From Streptomyces sp. NBC_00448 (GTDB lineage Bacteria > Actinomycetota > Actinomycetes > Streptomycetales > Streptomycetaceae): a stretch of DNA of 64,000 nucleotides. Made by a program: the position numbers and the translations under genes. The first letter of the stretch is position 1; each line of letters starts with the position of its first letter. The DNA lies in contig NZ_CP107913.1 in the NCBI RefSeq assembly GCF_036014115.1, positions 4,883,001-4,947,000 of the forward strand, read 5' to 3'. A model generated the notes under the pieces. It did no database searches, had not been told where the DNA came from, and saw only the letters and a program-made list of their open reading frames with translations. Positions 1 to 8,040 of this stretch are shown one piece after another.

Positions 1-57
1 CACCTGATCCCGCACGAACTCGTCCGGGCTCGGCTGGTACTCACCGCTGAGAGGCAT
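1..57 (-). CDS. Nitroreductase (DDN-type, deazaflavin-dependent), N-terminus only
   Basis: Only the first 19 codons lie in the window; the rest continues past base 1. The peptide begins MPLSGEYQPSPDEFVRDQV, which matches my memory of the conserved start of the nitroreductase-family, F420-dependent (DDN-like) oxidoreductases common in actinobacteria. The ATG is preceded by AAAGAGGA with normal spacing, which supports the start. The catalytic part is not visible, so the family call rests on this N-terminal signature alone. It is read in the same direction as the hypothetical gene upstream (107-835), 49 bp away, and may be co-transcribed with it. Confidence 0.6.
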   Translation of the reverse strand, partial: MPLSGEYQPSPDEFVRDQV

Positions 58-106
58 GCTGTCCTCTTTCCACTCGTGCAGGCGGCCCAGCACGGCCGAC
101 CTCACG

Positions 107-835
107 TCAGCCGCCGACCGGCCCTCGGCCTGATCTGCCACCCCCATGATCCCCCAGCCCGCAGCCGGGCTCCTCCTGGACCCGGTAGCCCAGCGCGCCG
201 GCCCGCGGGGTGAGGGCCTCGAAGTTCGCCGTGGCAGAAAGCGCGGTGACCGTCCAACGGGTCAGTGGGTCACCCGCGAGCACCGCGCGCACGGCGTCCA
301 GGTCGACCGGCCTCCCGAAGTAGTCCTGCGCATAACCCACGTACGCCTCTGGGCTGCCTTCGGCGAGCAGGCCGAACAGCCAGCCCGCCCCGTCCGACTC
401 GTCGTCCGCGAACCCGACCGGCCCGCACTCCCAGGCATGCGCACCCGCCTGACGCCACGCGCAGACCGTCGCGTCGAAGAAGCCGTCGAACTGGAACTCC
501 GGGGTCGTCGCGTAGTGCGCGAGCGAGGCCGGCAGGCCGTCGAGGAGACCGGGCCAGTGCGCGCGAGGCTCTTCCCGCCACGGCGTCACGTCGCACTCGT
601 GGTCGAACCCGTAGAGGAACACTCCCGCCGGGTCGAACACGATCGCGTACTGGTCACCCGCGCCGTTGTCCATGGAGGCCAGATCCACGCCCTCCCGCCA
701 GCCGGTCGCGAACGAGTGGGTGGGAGCGTACGCGTCGAGGATGGCGTCAAGCATCGCGAACGCCCGGCAGCGGGCAGCCAGAACGACTGGGTCGGGAAGC
801 TTGGTCACGAGTTCGCGGACGGTCATGGCGCCCAT
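107..835 (-). CDS. Conserved hypothetical protein
   Basis: This is a 242-residue acidic soluble protein with no signal peptide or membrane segment. It begins MGAMTVRELVTKLPDP; a second ATG three codons in (826) is equally plausible. I do not recognise a catalytic motif. The middle has an aromatic-rich pattern (YAIVFDPAGVFLYGFDHE, then a WPGLLDGLP segment) that I associate with unnamed Streptomyces proteins somewhat like SUKH/SMI1-type immunity proteins, but this is only an impression. The last roughly 20 residues become Gly/Arg-rich, so the native C-terminus may be less conserved or slightly frameshifted. It lies between tRNA-Ser and the nitroreductase start, all on the minus strand. Confidence 0.65.
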   Translation of the reverse strand: MGAMTVRELVTKLPDPVVLAARCRAFAMLDAILDAYAPTHSFATGWREGVDLASMDNGAGDQYAIVFDPAGVFLYGFDHECDVTPWREEPRAHWPGLLDGLPASLAHYATTPEFQFDGFFDATVCAWRQAGAHAWECGPVGFADDESDGAGWLFGLLAEGSPEAYVGYAQDYFGRPVDLDAVRAVLAGDPLTRWTVTALSATANFEALTPRAGALGYRVQEEPGCGLGDHGGGRSGRGPVGG

Positions 836-996
836 TGAACAACCACCCACCGACACCCCGGTTCCGGTCCGCCCCGGGCCCACCCGCACCGGCCAACGGC
901 GGCACGCGGACGGTTCCCGGTAGGACCCCAAACACGCCGACGGGGTGCCCCAGAATCCGGGGCACCCCATCTGACCAGCTCGTACATCTACCTCTG

Positions 997-1083
997 CGGA
1001 GGCTGTGGGATTTGAACCCACGGTGACATCGCTGCCACGACGGTTTTCAAGACCGTTCCCTTAGGCCGCTCGGGCAAGCCTCC
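997..1083 (-). tRNA. tRNA-Ser (anticodon UGA)
   Basis: Read on the minus strand, this 87-nt segment folds as a class II tRNA. The acceptor stem GGAGGCT pairs with AGCCTCC, the discriminator is G, and the anticodon stem ACGGT/ACCGT encloses the loop CTTGAAA, giving anticodon TGA. There is a long variable arm typical of tRNA-Ser and a T-arm containing GGGTTCAAATCCC. The 3' CCA is not encoded, as is usual in Streptomyces. It reads UCA serine codons, which are rare in this GC-rich genome. Confidence 0.93.
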
Positions 1084-1088
1084 ACGGG

Positions 1089-1120
1089 TGTCCCCGGGGG
1101 CGGGGGCGCCGTGGGGGACA
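1089..1120 (-). terminator. Weak hairpin downstream of the htrA-like gene
   Basis: A 7-bp inverted repeat (TGTCCCC / GGGGACA) lies between the end of the protease gene and the tRNA. Its arms are GC-rich and no U-tract follows, so a terminator role is tentative. Confidence 0.25.
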
Positions 1121-1153
1121 GCGTATCGGGTCGTCGGGCGGGGGTGGGGTGGG

Positions 1154-3001
1154 TCAGCTGTTGCTGTCTCCTGTGCGGTGGCCGAGCGTGAGAGTGGTGG
1201 TGTGGGTGGAGCCGTCCCGGGTGTAGGTCAGGGTGACCTGGTCGCCGGGCTCGTGCTGCCAGATCTCGCCGATCAGGGTCTCACCGCTGTCGACGAGGGT
1301 GTCGTCGAACTTGGTGATCACGTCGCCGGGCTTGAGGCCCGCCTTCTGGCCGGGGCCGTTGGGGCTGATCGCGGAGTTGGAGTCCGTGGAGATCTGGGCG
1401 CCGTCGCCGTCGTACTGGGTGTTGAGGGTGACCCCGATGACGGGGTAGACCGGTTGGCCGGTCTTGATCAGCTGAGCGGCGACCCGCTTGGCCTGGTTGA
1501 TCGGGATGGCGAAGCCGAGGCCGACGCTGCCGCCCTGGCTGCCGGGGGACGAGGTGCCGCCGGGCTGGATGGCCGAGTTGATGCCGATGACGGCGCCGTT
1601 GGCGTTGAGCAGGGGGCCGCCGGAGTTGCCCGGGTTGATGGAGGCGTCGGTCTGGATGGCGCTCATGTAGGAGGCGCTGCTGCCCTCGCCGTCGCTGGAG
1701 GCGACCGGGCGGTGGACGGCGGAGACGATGCCGGTGGTGACGGTGCCGGACAGGCCGTAGGGCGCGCCGACCGCGATGGTGGCGTCGCCGACGGCGGCGT
1801 TGTCGGAGTTGCCGAGCGGCAGCGGGGTGAGCTTGACGCTGCCCGGGTTCTTCAGCTTGATGACGGCGACGTCGTACCCCTGGGCGCGGCCGACGATCGA
1901 GGCGTCATAGGTCTTGCCGTTGGAGAAGGTGACGGTGAGCTTGCCGCTGTCGGCACCCGGGGCGACCACGTGGTTGTTGGTGAGGATGTGGCCCTGCTTG
2001 TCGAAGACGAAGCCGGTGCCGGTGTCGCTCTCCTGGCTGTTCTGCGCCTTGATGGTGACGACGCTGGGCAGCGTCTTGCTGGCGATGCCGGCCACCGAGG
2101 TGGGGGCGCGGTTGAGCGCCTTGCTGCTGCTGGCGGCGGAGATGGTGGTGGAGCCGGAGTCGTCGTTGTGCTTGGCGGCGTAGTAGCCGATGCCGCCGCC
2201 GACCCCGCCGGCCACCAGAGCGGCGACCAGGACCGCGGCGACCATGCTGCCGATGCGGCGCTTGCCGCGCCCGTCGCCGGACGGCGAACCGGGAGGCATC
2301 GGGGTGCCCCACACCGGGCCGCCGGGGGAGCCGGGGCCACCCGCGCCGGGCTGCGGAGTGGCGTACGAGGGAGTGGACGGCACCGCGTACGGGTCGTGCA
2401 CCGGATTGGGCTGCTGGGCACCGGGCTCCTGGCCCCCCTGGTGCTCAGGCCCCTGCGGACCGGGCTGACCCGGCTGCCCGGGCTGGCCGCCCTGCGCAGC
2501 GCCGTACGCCGGCGCGGCAGCGCCGTAAGCGGGCGCCGGAGCGGCCGGCGGCTGCGGGTACTGCGGCTGGTGCTGGTGCTGGTGCTGGTGCTGAGGAGCC
2601 TGCGCCTGCGGGACCTGAGGTGCGTGCGGGGCCTGGGGTGCCTGAGGTGCCTCGTACGACGGCGCGCCCGTCTTCGGCGCGTCGTACGGCGACGGGGCCT
2701 GTCCGCCACCGGCCAGCGCGCTCGGCGGCGGGCCGTACGGCGACGGCGGACCGACCGGCGGGGGCGCCTGCGTGGGCACCGCCTCGGGGGCGGGTCCAGC
2801 GGAGGAGGAGCCGTCGGGGCTCGCGGCCCGGCCCGGCTCGACATCCGCCTCCTGCGCCTGCGACGGCACCTGGTCGGCGGGGGCCGGGGCGGCGGGCGGC
2901 GCGGAGGGGGCCGGCGGAACGTGGGCAGCCGGGGCACCGTCGGGCGCGGCCGCCGACTCCGCAGCCGGTACGGACGACCCGGCCTCGTTCTCGGTGCTCA
3001 C
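1154..3001 (-). CDS. HtrA/DegP-like membrane-anchored serine protease with PDZ domain
   Basis: This is a 615-residue predicted extracytoplasmic quality-control protease. About 250 residues of Pro/Ala/Gln-rich cytoplasmic sequence precede one membrane helix (about 252-275). An S1C trypsin-like domain follows, with a visible catalytic triad: His near 344 (TNNHVV), Asp near 376 (GYDVAVIKL) and Ser near 459 (NPGNSGGPLL). A PDZ domain lies near the C-terminus (GLKPGDVITKFD). The GTG at 3001 was chosen because GAGGAG lies about 8 nt upstream; the longer upstream extension has no such site. The low-complexity tail contains a short His-Gln alternating tract encoded by a GCTGGT hexamer repeat, a possible slippage site. 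It is divergent from the glycerophosphodiesterase gene. PepD/HtrA proteins of this form respond to envelope stress in actinobacteria. The protease call is firm; substrates are unknown. Confidence 0.92.
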   Translation of the reverse strand: MSTENEAGSSVPAAESAAAPDGAPAAHVPPAPSAPPAAPAPADQVPSQAQEADVEPGRAASPDGSSSAGPAPEAVPTQAPPPVGPPSPYGPPPSALAGGGQAPSPYDAPKTGAPSYEAPQAPQAPHAPQVPQAQAPQHQHQHQHQPQYPQPPAAPAPAYGAAAPAYGAAQGGQPGQPGQPGPQGPEHQGGQEPGAQQPNPVHDPYAVPSTPSYATPQPGAGGPGSPGGPVWGTPMPPGSPSGDGRGKRRIGSMVAAVLVAALVAGGVGGGIGYYAAKHNDDSGSTTISAASSSKALNRAPTSVAGIASKTLPSVVTIKAQNSQESDTGTGFVFDKQGHILTNNHVVAPGADSGKLTVTFSNGKTYDASIVGRAQGYDVAVIKLKNPGSVKLTPLPLGNSDNAAVGDATIAVGAPYGLSGTVTTGIVSAVHRPVASSDGEGSSASYMSAIQTDASINPGNSGGPLLNANGAVIGINSAIQPGGTSSPGSQGGSVGLGFAIPINQAKRVAAQLIKTGQPVYPVIGVTLNTQYDGDGAQISTDSNSAISPNGPGQKAGLKPGDVITKFDDTLVDSGETLIGEIWQHEPGDQVTLTYTRDGSTHTTTLTLGHRTGDSNS

Positions 3002-3299
3002 AGCATTTCTCCTCAGGGTCATGACGAACGACAGAAGACAAGGGGACGGATCACGTCGTGCACATAGCATTTCCTACGGCGTGTCGGACCGCCGTAAGGG
3101 GTAGCTGTGCGCCATGCGCGGGTCCGCCGCACGGAGCCCGCGGCTCGCCGTACGGAGCCTGCGGCCCGCCGTACGGCATCCGCCCTACGGCACCGTCGAG
3201 CCCGCCGAACGGAGCCCGCACCCGGACCCGTACGCCTGGCGCCGCGGCCGACCGCCGTACGGTGCGTGGCCGCCGGCCGCACGGTGGCACCATGGCCCG

Positions 3300-4163
3300 G
3301 TGACGTTTGCGCGCGTGGCCCCGGAGCCGTACCCGGTGGGACGGCCGGTCCAGGTCGTCGCCCATCGGGGCGCCTCCGAGGACGTACCAGAACATACGCT
3401 CGCCGCGTACCGGAAGGCTATCGAGGACGGTGCGGACGCGCTCGAATGCGACGTCCGGCTGACCGCCGACGGCGAGCTGGTGTGCGTGCACGACTGGCGG
3501 GTGAACCGCACGTCCAACGGCCGCGGCGCCGTGTCGTCGATGGAGCTGGCCGACCTCGCAGCGCTCGACTTCGGCTCCTGGAAGGGCCAGAACGCCGACC
3601 ACGAGGCGCCGGAGCGGTTCGCCCAGGACCGGCTCGGCACCGGCCCGGACGACCCGGGCGAGCGCAGCCGGGTGCTGACCCTCCAGCGGCTGTTGGAACT
3701 GGTCGCCGACACCGACCGCAGGGTCGAGCTGGCCATCGAGACGAAGCACCCGACCCGCTGGGCCGGACAGGTGGAAGAACGGCTGCTGGAGCTGCTGGGC
3801 CGGTTCGGCCTGGACCGCCCGGCGCCCGGCACGCCCTCCCAGGTGCGGGTGATGAGCTTCTCCGCCCGCTCGCTGCGCCGGGTCCGCCTCGCCTCGCCCG
3901 CCCTGCCGACGGTCTACCTGATGCAGTACGTCTCCCCGCGGCACCGCGACGGGCGGCTGCCGGCGGGCGTGGGCACCGCAGGGCCGAGCATGCGGATCGT
4001 CCGCGCCAACCCCGGCTACGTGGCGCGCCTGCACCGCGCCGGCCACCAGGTGCACGTCTGGACCGTGGACCGCCCCGAGGACGTCGAGCTGTGCGCGCGG
4101 CTGGGCGTCGACGCGATCATCACCAACCGCCCGCGCAGGGTGCTGGCCCAGCTCGGCCGCTGA
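3300..4163 (+). CDS. Glycerophosphodiester phosphodiesterase
   Basis: The protein has 287 residues, the usual size of a cytoplasmic UgpQ-type enzyme, and would hydrolyse glycerophosphodiesters to glycerol-3-phosphate and an alcohol. Family residues are visible: His22-Arg23 in AHRGASEDVPEHT, Glu49 and Asp51 in ECDVRLTADG, and His64 in VCVHD. Near the end, VWTVDRPEDVE followed by GVDAIITNRPRRV is the typical C-terminal signature of GDPD barrels. The GTG at 3300 is chosen because homology begins right after it and the upstream extension is Arg/Pro-rich noise. No signal peptide is present, so it acts inside the cell. It is divergent from the protease gene, with a 298-bp spacer rich in CCGTACGG-like palindromes. 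Confidence 0.9.
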   Translation: MTFARVAPEPYPVGRPVQVVAHRGASEDVPEHTLAAYRKAIEDGADALECDVRLTADGELVCVHDWRVNRTSNGRGAVSSMELADLAALDFGSWKGQNADHEAPERFAQDRLGTGPDDPGERSRVLTLQRLLELVADTDRRVELAIETKHPTRWAGQVEERLLELLGRFGLDRPAPGTPSQVRVMSFSARSLRRVRLASPALPTVYLMQYVSPRHRDGRLPAGVGTAGPSMRIVRANPGYVARLHRAGHQVHVWTVDRPEDVELCARLGVDAIITNRPRRVLAQLGR

Positions 4164-4509
4164 CCGCCCGGCGGCGGCCGAGCCGGCCCCCGCGGCCGTG
4201 GCGGCCCCCGCGGCCCTAGCTGACGCCGCATCCCCGGCCACGGCTCCGCGCGGGCCTGCGGCCGTCACCTCCACCGCCACCGCCACCACCGCCTTCGCCG
4301 TGTCGCAGACGGGGCTTCCGCCGCCGCCGCACGCGAGGCGCACGCCTCACGGGCTGAATCGTTACGCCACGCGCCGGATCGTGCCTTGGGCATGGACGTG
4401 TTCCATATCAGCCGTCAGTGTGCCGTAAAAGATCGCGCTTGGCCTGTTTCCGCTCGAGTGCCAAGGGGCATCCACCCTGTGGCGTGGGGTGAACAAGGAG
4501 GTCTCGGGG
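4164..4509 (+). promoter_or_regulatory. Long non-coding leader of the RsbW-like gene
   Basis: This 346-bp spacer has no convincing gene. Its second half is less GC-rich than the coding DNA and contains two related short hairpins: TGCCTTGGGCA near 4384 and TGCCAAGGGGCA near 4459. It also contains two diverged copies of a GATCG-GC-TTGG motif. AAGGAGG at 4495-4501 is a strong ribosome binding site for the GTG at 4510. The hairpins could be part of a structured 5' leader, but no known riboswitch class is recognised. Confidence 0.3.
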
Positions 4510-5220
4510 GTGTCGTTGATGGTGGCGCAAGAGGTGCCGACGTCCACGACCATGGCCCTGCCCCATGGTCCGACGGGCGTCGCGGACGCCAGACGCAGAC
4601 TGCGCGCCGACCTGTGCGCGCGAGGAGTGCCGGACCCGGTCGTGGACGACGCGGTCCTGATCCTCTCGGAGCTCATCAGCAACTCCTGCCGGCACGCCCG
4701 TCCGCTGGACGACATCGGACTCGACGGCTCCGACGGAATCGCCGATGTCGGCGGGATCGGCGTCAACGGAATCAGCGGGTTCGGCGGCGACCCGCGGACA
4801 CCGGAGGGCCGGGCGGGCGTGCAGACGCCCGCACACCATCCGGTCCGCGCCGCCCACACCGACCGTGCGGAGCGCGCGGACACCCCCGAGCAGCGCAGCG
4901 GCATACGAGCGGCCTGGTCGGTGGACGCCGGCGGCGTCCTCGTCCTGGAGGTCACCGACGGCGGCGGCCCGACCCGGCCGCGCCCGTCGAGCCCCTCGCT
5001 GACCGCACACGGCGGCCGCGGCCTGGGCATCGTCGGCAGCCTCGCCCTGCGCTGGGGCGTGCGCGACGCGCCGGGTGAGGTGACGGTCTGGGCGCTGCTG
5101 CCGGTCCGCGGCAGGCACGCCCGCCGCAACGACTCGATGGGCACCGGCATCGGCCTCCCCCTGGGCGTCCCCCTCGGCCTCCCGCTCGACCTCGCCGAGT
5201 CCCTGGACGACCTGGGATAG
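4510..5220 (+). CDS. RsbW/SpoIIAB-type ATP-binding protein with a long linker
   Basis: This 236-residue protein has a GHKL ATPase fold of the anti-sigma-factor kinase type. The N box is visible (ELISNSCRHA, about residues 57-66). After an unusual insertion of about 80 Gly/Asp- and Pro/Arg-rich residues come the G1 box (VTDGGGP) and the G2 box (GGRGLGIVGS). The C-terminus ends in a Gly-Leu-Pro repeat. Streptomyces encodes many such proteins; they probably phosphorylate or bind anti-sigma antagonists, but the partner cannot be told from the sequence. AAGGAGG 8 nt upstream fixes the GTG start at 4510; another GTG 21 bp upstream overlaps that Shine-Dalgarno sequence and is unlikely. It reads alone between the GDPD and SEC-C genes. 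Confidence 0.82.
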   Translation: MSLMVAQEVPTSTTMALPHGPTGVADARRRLRADLCARGVPDPVVDDAVLILSELISNSCRHARPLDDIGLDGSDGIADVGGIGVNGISGFGGDPRTPEGRAGVQTPAHHPVRAAHTDRAERADTPEQRSGIRAAWSVDAGGVLVLEVTDGGGPTRPRPSSPSLTAHGGRGLGIVGSLALRWGVRDAPGEVTVWALLPVRGRHARRNDSMGTGIGLPLGVPLGLPLDLAESLDDLG

Positions 5221-5498
5221 CCGATGGTTCGGTGGCCGGTTCGGTGGCCTGTTCACGCACGTTTCGGTGGCCGGTTCCCTCCTCCCGCCGACCGTACGGA
5301 TACCGCCTCCCTCCCGCCGGCCCGCTCGTACGAGGCGTGCGAGGTCGTCCGAGTTCGTACGGCCTCGCACGTACGCGTGCCGACCGGAGCATGCCCGTGC
5401 GCGGCGCGAGGTCCGTTGCGGCCGGGGCGGGGCCCGGCGACCGCTAGGCTCGCAGGCCGGAAGAACGCCGTACCGGGAGAGGCCGGGAGACACCGAGC

Positions 5499-6470
5499 AT
5501 GGCCAAGAAGCGCGCGACCGCCACCAAGTCCAGGAACCAGCAGGCGGCGGCAGGCGATGCCGTTCCTGTCGTCGGCGCGCGCGAACCGTGCCCGTGCGGT
5601 TCGGGGCGGCGGTACAAGGCGTGCCACGGCCGGGAGGCGGCGCACGCCGTCACCGAGCTGGTACGCCGTCCGTTCGAGGGCCTGCCGGGGGAGTGCGACT
5701 GGGTGGCGCTGCGCGAACTGGTGCCGGCCGCGACCGTGCCGCTCACCCTCAAGGGCGAACTGCCCGCGGGCGTGCCGTCGGTGACCCTCGGCACCGTGCT
5801 GCCGATGGCCTGGCCGGCGCTGCGCCGCGACACCGGCGCCGTGCTGCTCGGCCTGCAGAACGACGCGTCGAGCGGCGACATCAGCCGCGACCTGGCGGAC
5901 ACCCTTACCCGCGCGCTCGACGCGGCGCCCGGCAACCCGGTGGAGGGCCGCCGTCCCGCACCGGACGGACCGCGGTTGCAGGACCTGCTCGACCTGTCCG
6001 TGCCGTTCGAGCCCGAGGTGCACAGCGGCTTCGAGTTCTGGCTTGAGGACGCGAACGCGGCCGGCGGCGAGGTGGCCGCGTCGCTGGAGCGGGCGAACCA
6101 GGCGGCGATCCCCACGGTCCGGCTGACGGGCGTGGACGCCGCGTACTGGTGCGAGACGCCGGAGAAGAACCACCTGCGCTGGGTCATGCCGCACCCGGAG
6201 GAGGGCCTGCTCGACGCGCTCGCGCGGCTGCACGCCGCCGGGGCCTCCGGGCTCGGCGAGGGCACCCGGCTGGTCGGGTCCTTCCGGGCGCACGGTCTGA
6301 TGGTGCCGGTGTGGGACCTGCCGGTCGGCATGTCCGCGGAAGAGGTGGAGAAGCCGGCCGCGGCCTTCGAGGAGCGGCTGACCGAGACGCTGGCCCGTAC
6401 CGGTCCGCTGACCGCGGAGGAGCGCAGGTCGCGCAGCGGCTTCACCAACCGTCAGATCACGCTGAGCTGA
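5499..6470 (+). CDS. DUF5926-family protein with N-terminal SEC-C zinc motif
   Basis: The protein has 323 residues. Residues 31-43 form a SEC-C zinc motif ([15 protein letters not shown]: Cys31, Cys33, Cys42, His43), the metal site also found at the SecA tail. It follows a Lys/Arg-rich N-terminus ([12 protein letters not shown]). The rest matches my memory of the actinobacterial DUF5926 family, which has no known function. The C-terminal half includes a [19 protein letters not shown] stretch and ends in [11 protein letters not shown], a typical conserved tail. The ATG is the only sensible start, with GGGAGA upstream. It is a cytoplasmic core gene; a link to translation or protein export through the SEC-C motif is inference. 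Confidence 0.85.
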   Translation: MAKKRATATKSRNQQAAAGDAVPVVGAREPCPCGSGRRYKACHGREAAHAVTELVRRPFEGLPGECDWVALRELVPAATVPLTLKGELPAGVPSVTLGTVLPMAWPALRRDTGAVLLGLQNDASSGDISRDLADTLTRALDAAPGNPVEGRRPAPDGPRLQDLLDLSVPFEPEVHSGFEFWLEDANAAGGEVAASLERANQAAIPTVRLTGVDAAYWCETPEKNHLRWVMPHPEEGLLDALARLHAAGASGLGEGTRLVGSFRAHGLMVPVWDLPVGMSAEEVEKPAAAFEERLTETLARTGPLTAEERRSRSGFTNRQITLS

Positions 6471-6634
6471 CGGCTGTCGGTGGTCGGCGGTCGGCGGTGG
6501 CCCCGCAGGCCGCCGCCAGCCGCTGCCGGCCGCTGCCGGCCGCTGCGACTGCTGACCGCCTACGGCCGCCGAACACCGGGCGAACGTGATCGAACGCGCA
6601 TCCGCCGCAAGGGTCCCGACCAAGCGGTCGTTCA

Positions 6635-6648
6635 GTGATTCCGATCAC
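6635..6648. promoter_or_regulatory. CRP-like palindrome
   Basis: GTGATTCCGATCAC is a perfect inverted repeat (GTGAT-N4-ATCAC). It matches the Streptomyces Crp consensus as I recall it (GTG-N6-GNCAC) at all but one position. It is not directly upstream of an annotated gene, so it may control a small transcript ending at the hairpin 90 bp downstream, or it may have no function. Confidence 0.35.
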
Positions 6649-6734
6649 AACTGCCGTGGAAACACCGGGTCATGGGGCAGCTCCCCCGAACGGGGAATTT
6701 GCTAACAGCCGAAGTCTTGTTACCGTTTGAGCAG

Positions 6735-6772
6735 CCCGGTCGCTGGTGCATCCCCCGTCGCCAGCGACCGGG
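6735..6772. terminator. Strong hairpin between convergent genes, C-rich loop
   Basis: This is a perfect 12-bp inverted repeat (CCCGGTCGCTGG / CCAGCGACCGGG) enclosing a 14-nt loop that contains five consecutive C residues, followed by CGTTT. It suits a bidirectional terminator between the DUF5926 gene and the small membrane-protein gene, which converge here. The exposed C5 loop is also reminiscent of C-rich-loop small RNAs. Confidence 0.6.
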
Positions 6773-6940
6773 CGTTTCCATGCCCCGACCGATCCGCATC
6801 GACGCAATCCGTTGTGGCGCCGCTTCCCGGGTGCCGATCCCGTCGCGCGCGGCCCGGGCGCGGTCATCGCACACACCGTCACCAAACCGGTCGTACACGT
6901 CATACCGGTCGTCATCGCCCTGCCGGCCGCGGCGAGCGCC

Positions 6941-7204
6941 TCAGTCGTCGTCCGACGACGGGTGGGCGTGCGCGGTGCTGTGGCCGGCGTTGCCCCGGTG
7001 GGGGACACCGTGGTCGGAGCCGGCGGTGGCCACCGCGAGAGCCAGTACGGCGGCGAGCGCGGCCGCGCTCGCCGCGGCGACCTTGCGCAGCCCGTCCGCC
7101 CGTGCCCCGTCCTGGTCGTGCTCCCGGTCCCGGTCCCGAGACCGGGAGCGCCCCCGCTGGTCCGAAGCGTCCGACGGCTGCTGTGACTTCAAAGGGCTCA
7201 CCTG
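6941..7204 (-). CDS. Small single-pass membrane protein (hypothetical)
   Basis: This is an 87-residue ORF. It has a polar Arg/Asp-rich N-terminal half (about 40 residues), one predicted membrane helix (AAASAAALAAVLALAVATAG) and a short His/Asp-rich tail ending in SSDDD. The GTG at 7204 was chosen because the peptide from there (VSPLKSQQPSDASDQ) has the composition of a real cytoplasmic tail; no strong ribosome site is seen. It lies in the same direction as, and downstream of, the prim-pol gene (90-bp gap), and the two may be co-transcribed. I do not recognise a family. The ORF could be spurious, but the ordered charged-helix-charged layout argues for a real protein. Confidence 0.5.
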   Translation of the reverse strand, partial: QVSPLKSQQPSDASDQRGRSRSRDRDREHDQDGARADGLRKVAAASAAALAAVLALAVATAGSDHGVPHRGNAGHSTAHAHPSSDDD

Positions 7205-7293
7205 CACTCGACATCGGGGGTCCGGGCGAACATAACGCTCGCAATCCACCGGTGGTTCCGGCGACACCCGGCTTGTACCCCGTCAGAGGACCT

Positions 7294-8040
7294 TCAGTAG
7301 CGCAGTCGGTCCCCGTCGGGGGCGGTGCGCCCCGCGCGGACCAGGGCATCGACGAGGGTGTCGATCCGCGGCAGCCACGGCGTCCGCTCGGCGTTCCTGA
7401 CCGCCTTGACGGCGTCGACCATCCTGGCGGCCCTGACGGCCGCCACCGGGACGATCGGCACGACCGGCTGGCGTACCCACTTCAGCGGGCCCGGCTGGCC
7501 GCCGGCCGGCGGCAGCGCCACGTACCCGCCGTCGCCGTGATAGCGCAGCGAGGTAGGCACCCAGTCCTGGCTGTCGAGGAGTTCGCCCAACTCGGCGAGG
7601 GAGTAGGGGGCAACGAGGAAGACATAGCGGGTCGGAGTGGCCACGACCGGGCCGAGCCGGCAGCCCAGCGACTCCATCGCCTCCAGGGCGCGCGCTCCCG
7701 CGACCGCGGGAAGGCTCGCCGCCGAGACGCGGTCGCCGGTGGCCAGCACCACGGGCGCGTCCGGCCGGCGGGTCCACCACCAGCGGACCATGCGCGGGTC
7801 ACGGGTCGCGGCGAGGAGTCCGGGCTCGACCGGGTGGACTCCGGGCACCGGACAGTTGGGGCGCCCGCAGCCACAGGCCGGGGCACCGGCCGGGCGCCGC
7901 GCACCCGGCCCGTCGACTCCCACGCCGGGGACCACGCGCCACTGCCACCGCTCGGCGTAAGTCAGCGCCGCGTCCAGATACGCGGTCCGCTCCTTCCGCC
8001 GAAGAGAGATCTTGCGTCGCCTTCCGAGGATCTCGCGCAT
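7294..8040 (-). CDS. Bifunctional DNA primase/polymerase (prim-pol) domain protein
   Basis: This 248-residue protein matches the prim-pol N-terminal domain proteins found widely in Streptomyces. It starts MREILGRRRKISLRRK, followed by a helix (YLDAALTYAERWQWRVVPG), a Cys-rich CGCGRPNCPVPGVHP segment and a WWWTRRPDAPVVLATGD segment typical of this family. No helicase domain is attached, unlike plasmid or phage primases. The clear DxD-type catalytic centre of archaeal-type primases is not obvious by eye, so enzymatic activity is uncertain; it may be a chromosomal regulatory relative. AAAGGAA lies about 10 nt upstream of the ATG at 8040. It is divergent from the SpoIIE-type phosphatase gene. Confidence 0.8.
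   Translation of the reverse strand: MREILGRRRKISLRRKERTAYLDAALTYAERWQWRVVPGVGVDGPGARRPAGAPACGCGRPNCPVPGVHPVEPGLLAATRDPRMVRWWWTRRPDAPVVLATGDRVSAASLPAVAGARALEAMESLGCRLGPVVATPTRYVFLVAPYSLAELGELLDSQDWVPTSLRYHGDGGYVALPPAGGQPGPLKWVRQPVVPIVPVAAVRAARMVDAVKAVRNAERTPWLPRIDTLVDALVRAGRTAPDGDRLRY

Larger units (their letters stand above)
6471..6940 (+). other. 470-bp intergenic region with palindrome and terminator
   Basis: No protein gene is supported here. It holds a CRP-like palindrome (6635-6648) and a strong hairpin (6735-6772), both listed separately. The first 100 bp is a repetitive GCCGCTGCCG-type stretch. Genes converge on this spacer from both sides. Confidence 0.4.

Noticed and set aside
1088-3067. 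A 659-codon open frame on the plus strand opposite the protease
   Set aside because: It has extreme Gly/Val/Asp/Arg composition and no motif. The minus frame carries a full catalytic triad and PDZ domain.
6600-6775. c-di-AMP (ydaO) riboswitch
   Set aside because: There is a short GCTAACAGCC similarity only. The aptamer core is missing and no target gene follows on that strand.
7294-8040. Plasmid or phage primase indicating a mobile element
   Set aside because: It is a stand-alone prim-pol of the type common in Streptomyces chromosomes, with no helicase or phage neighbours.
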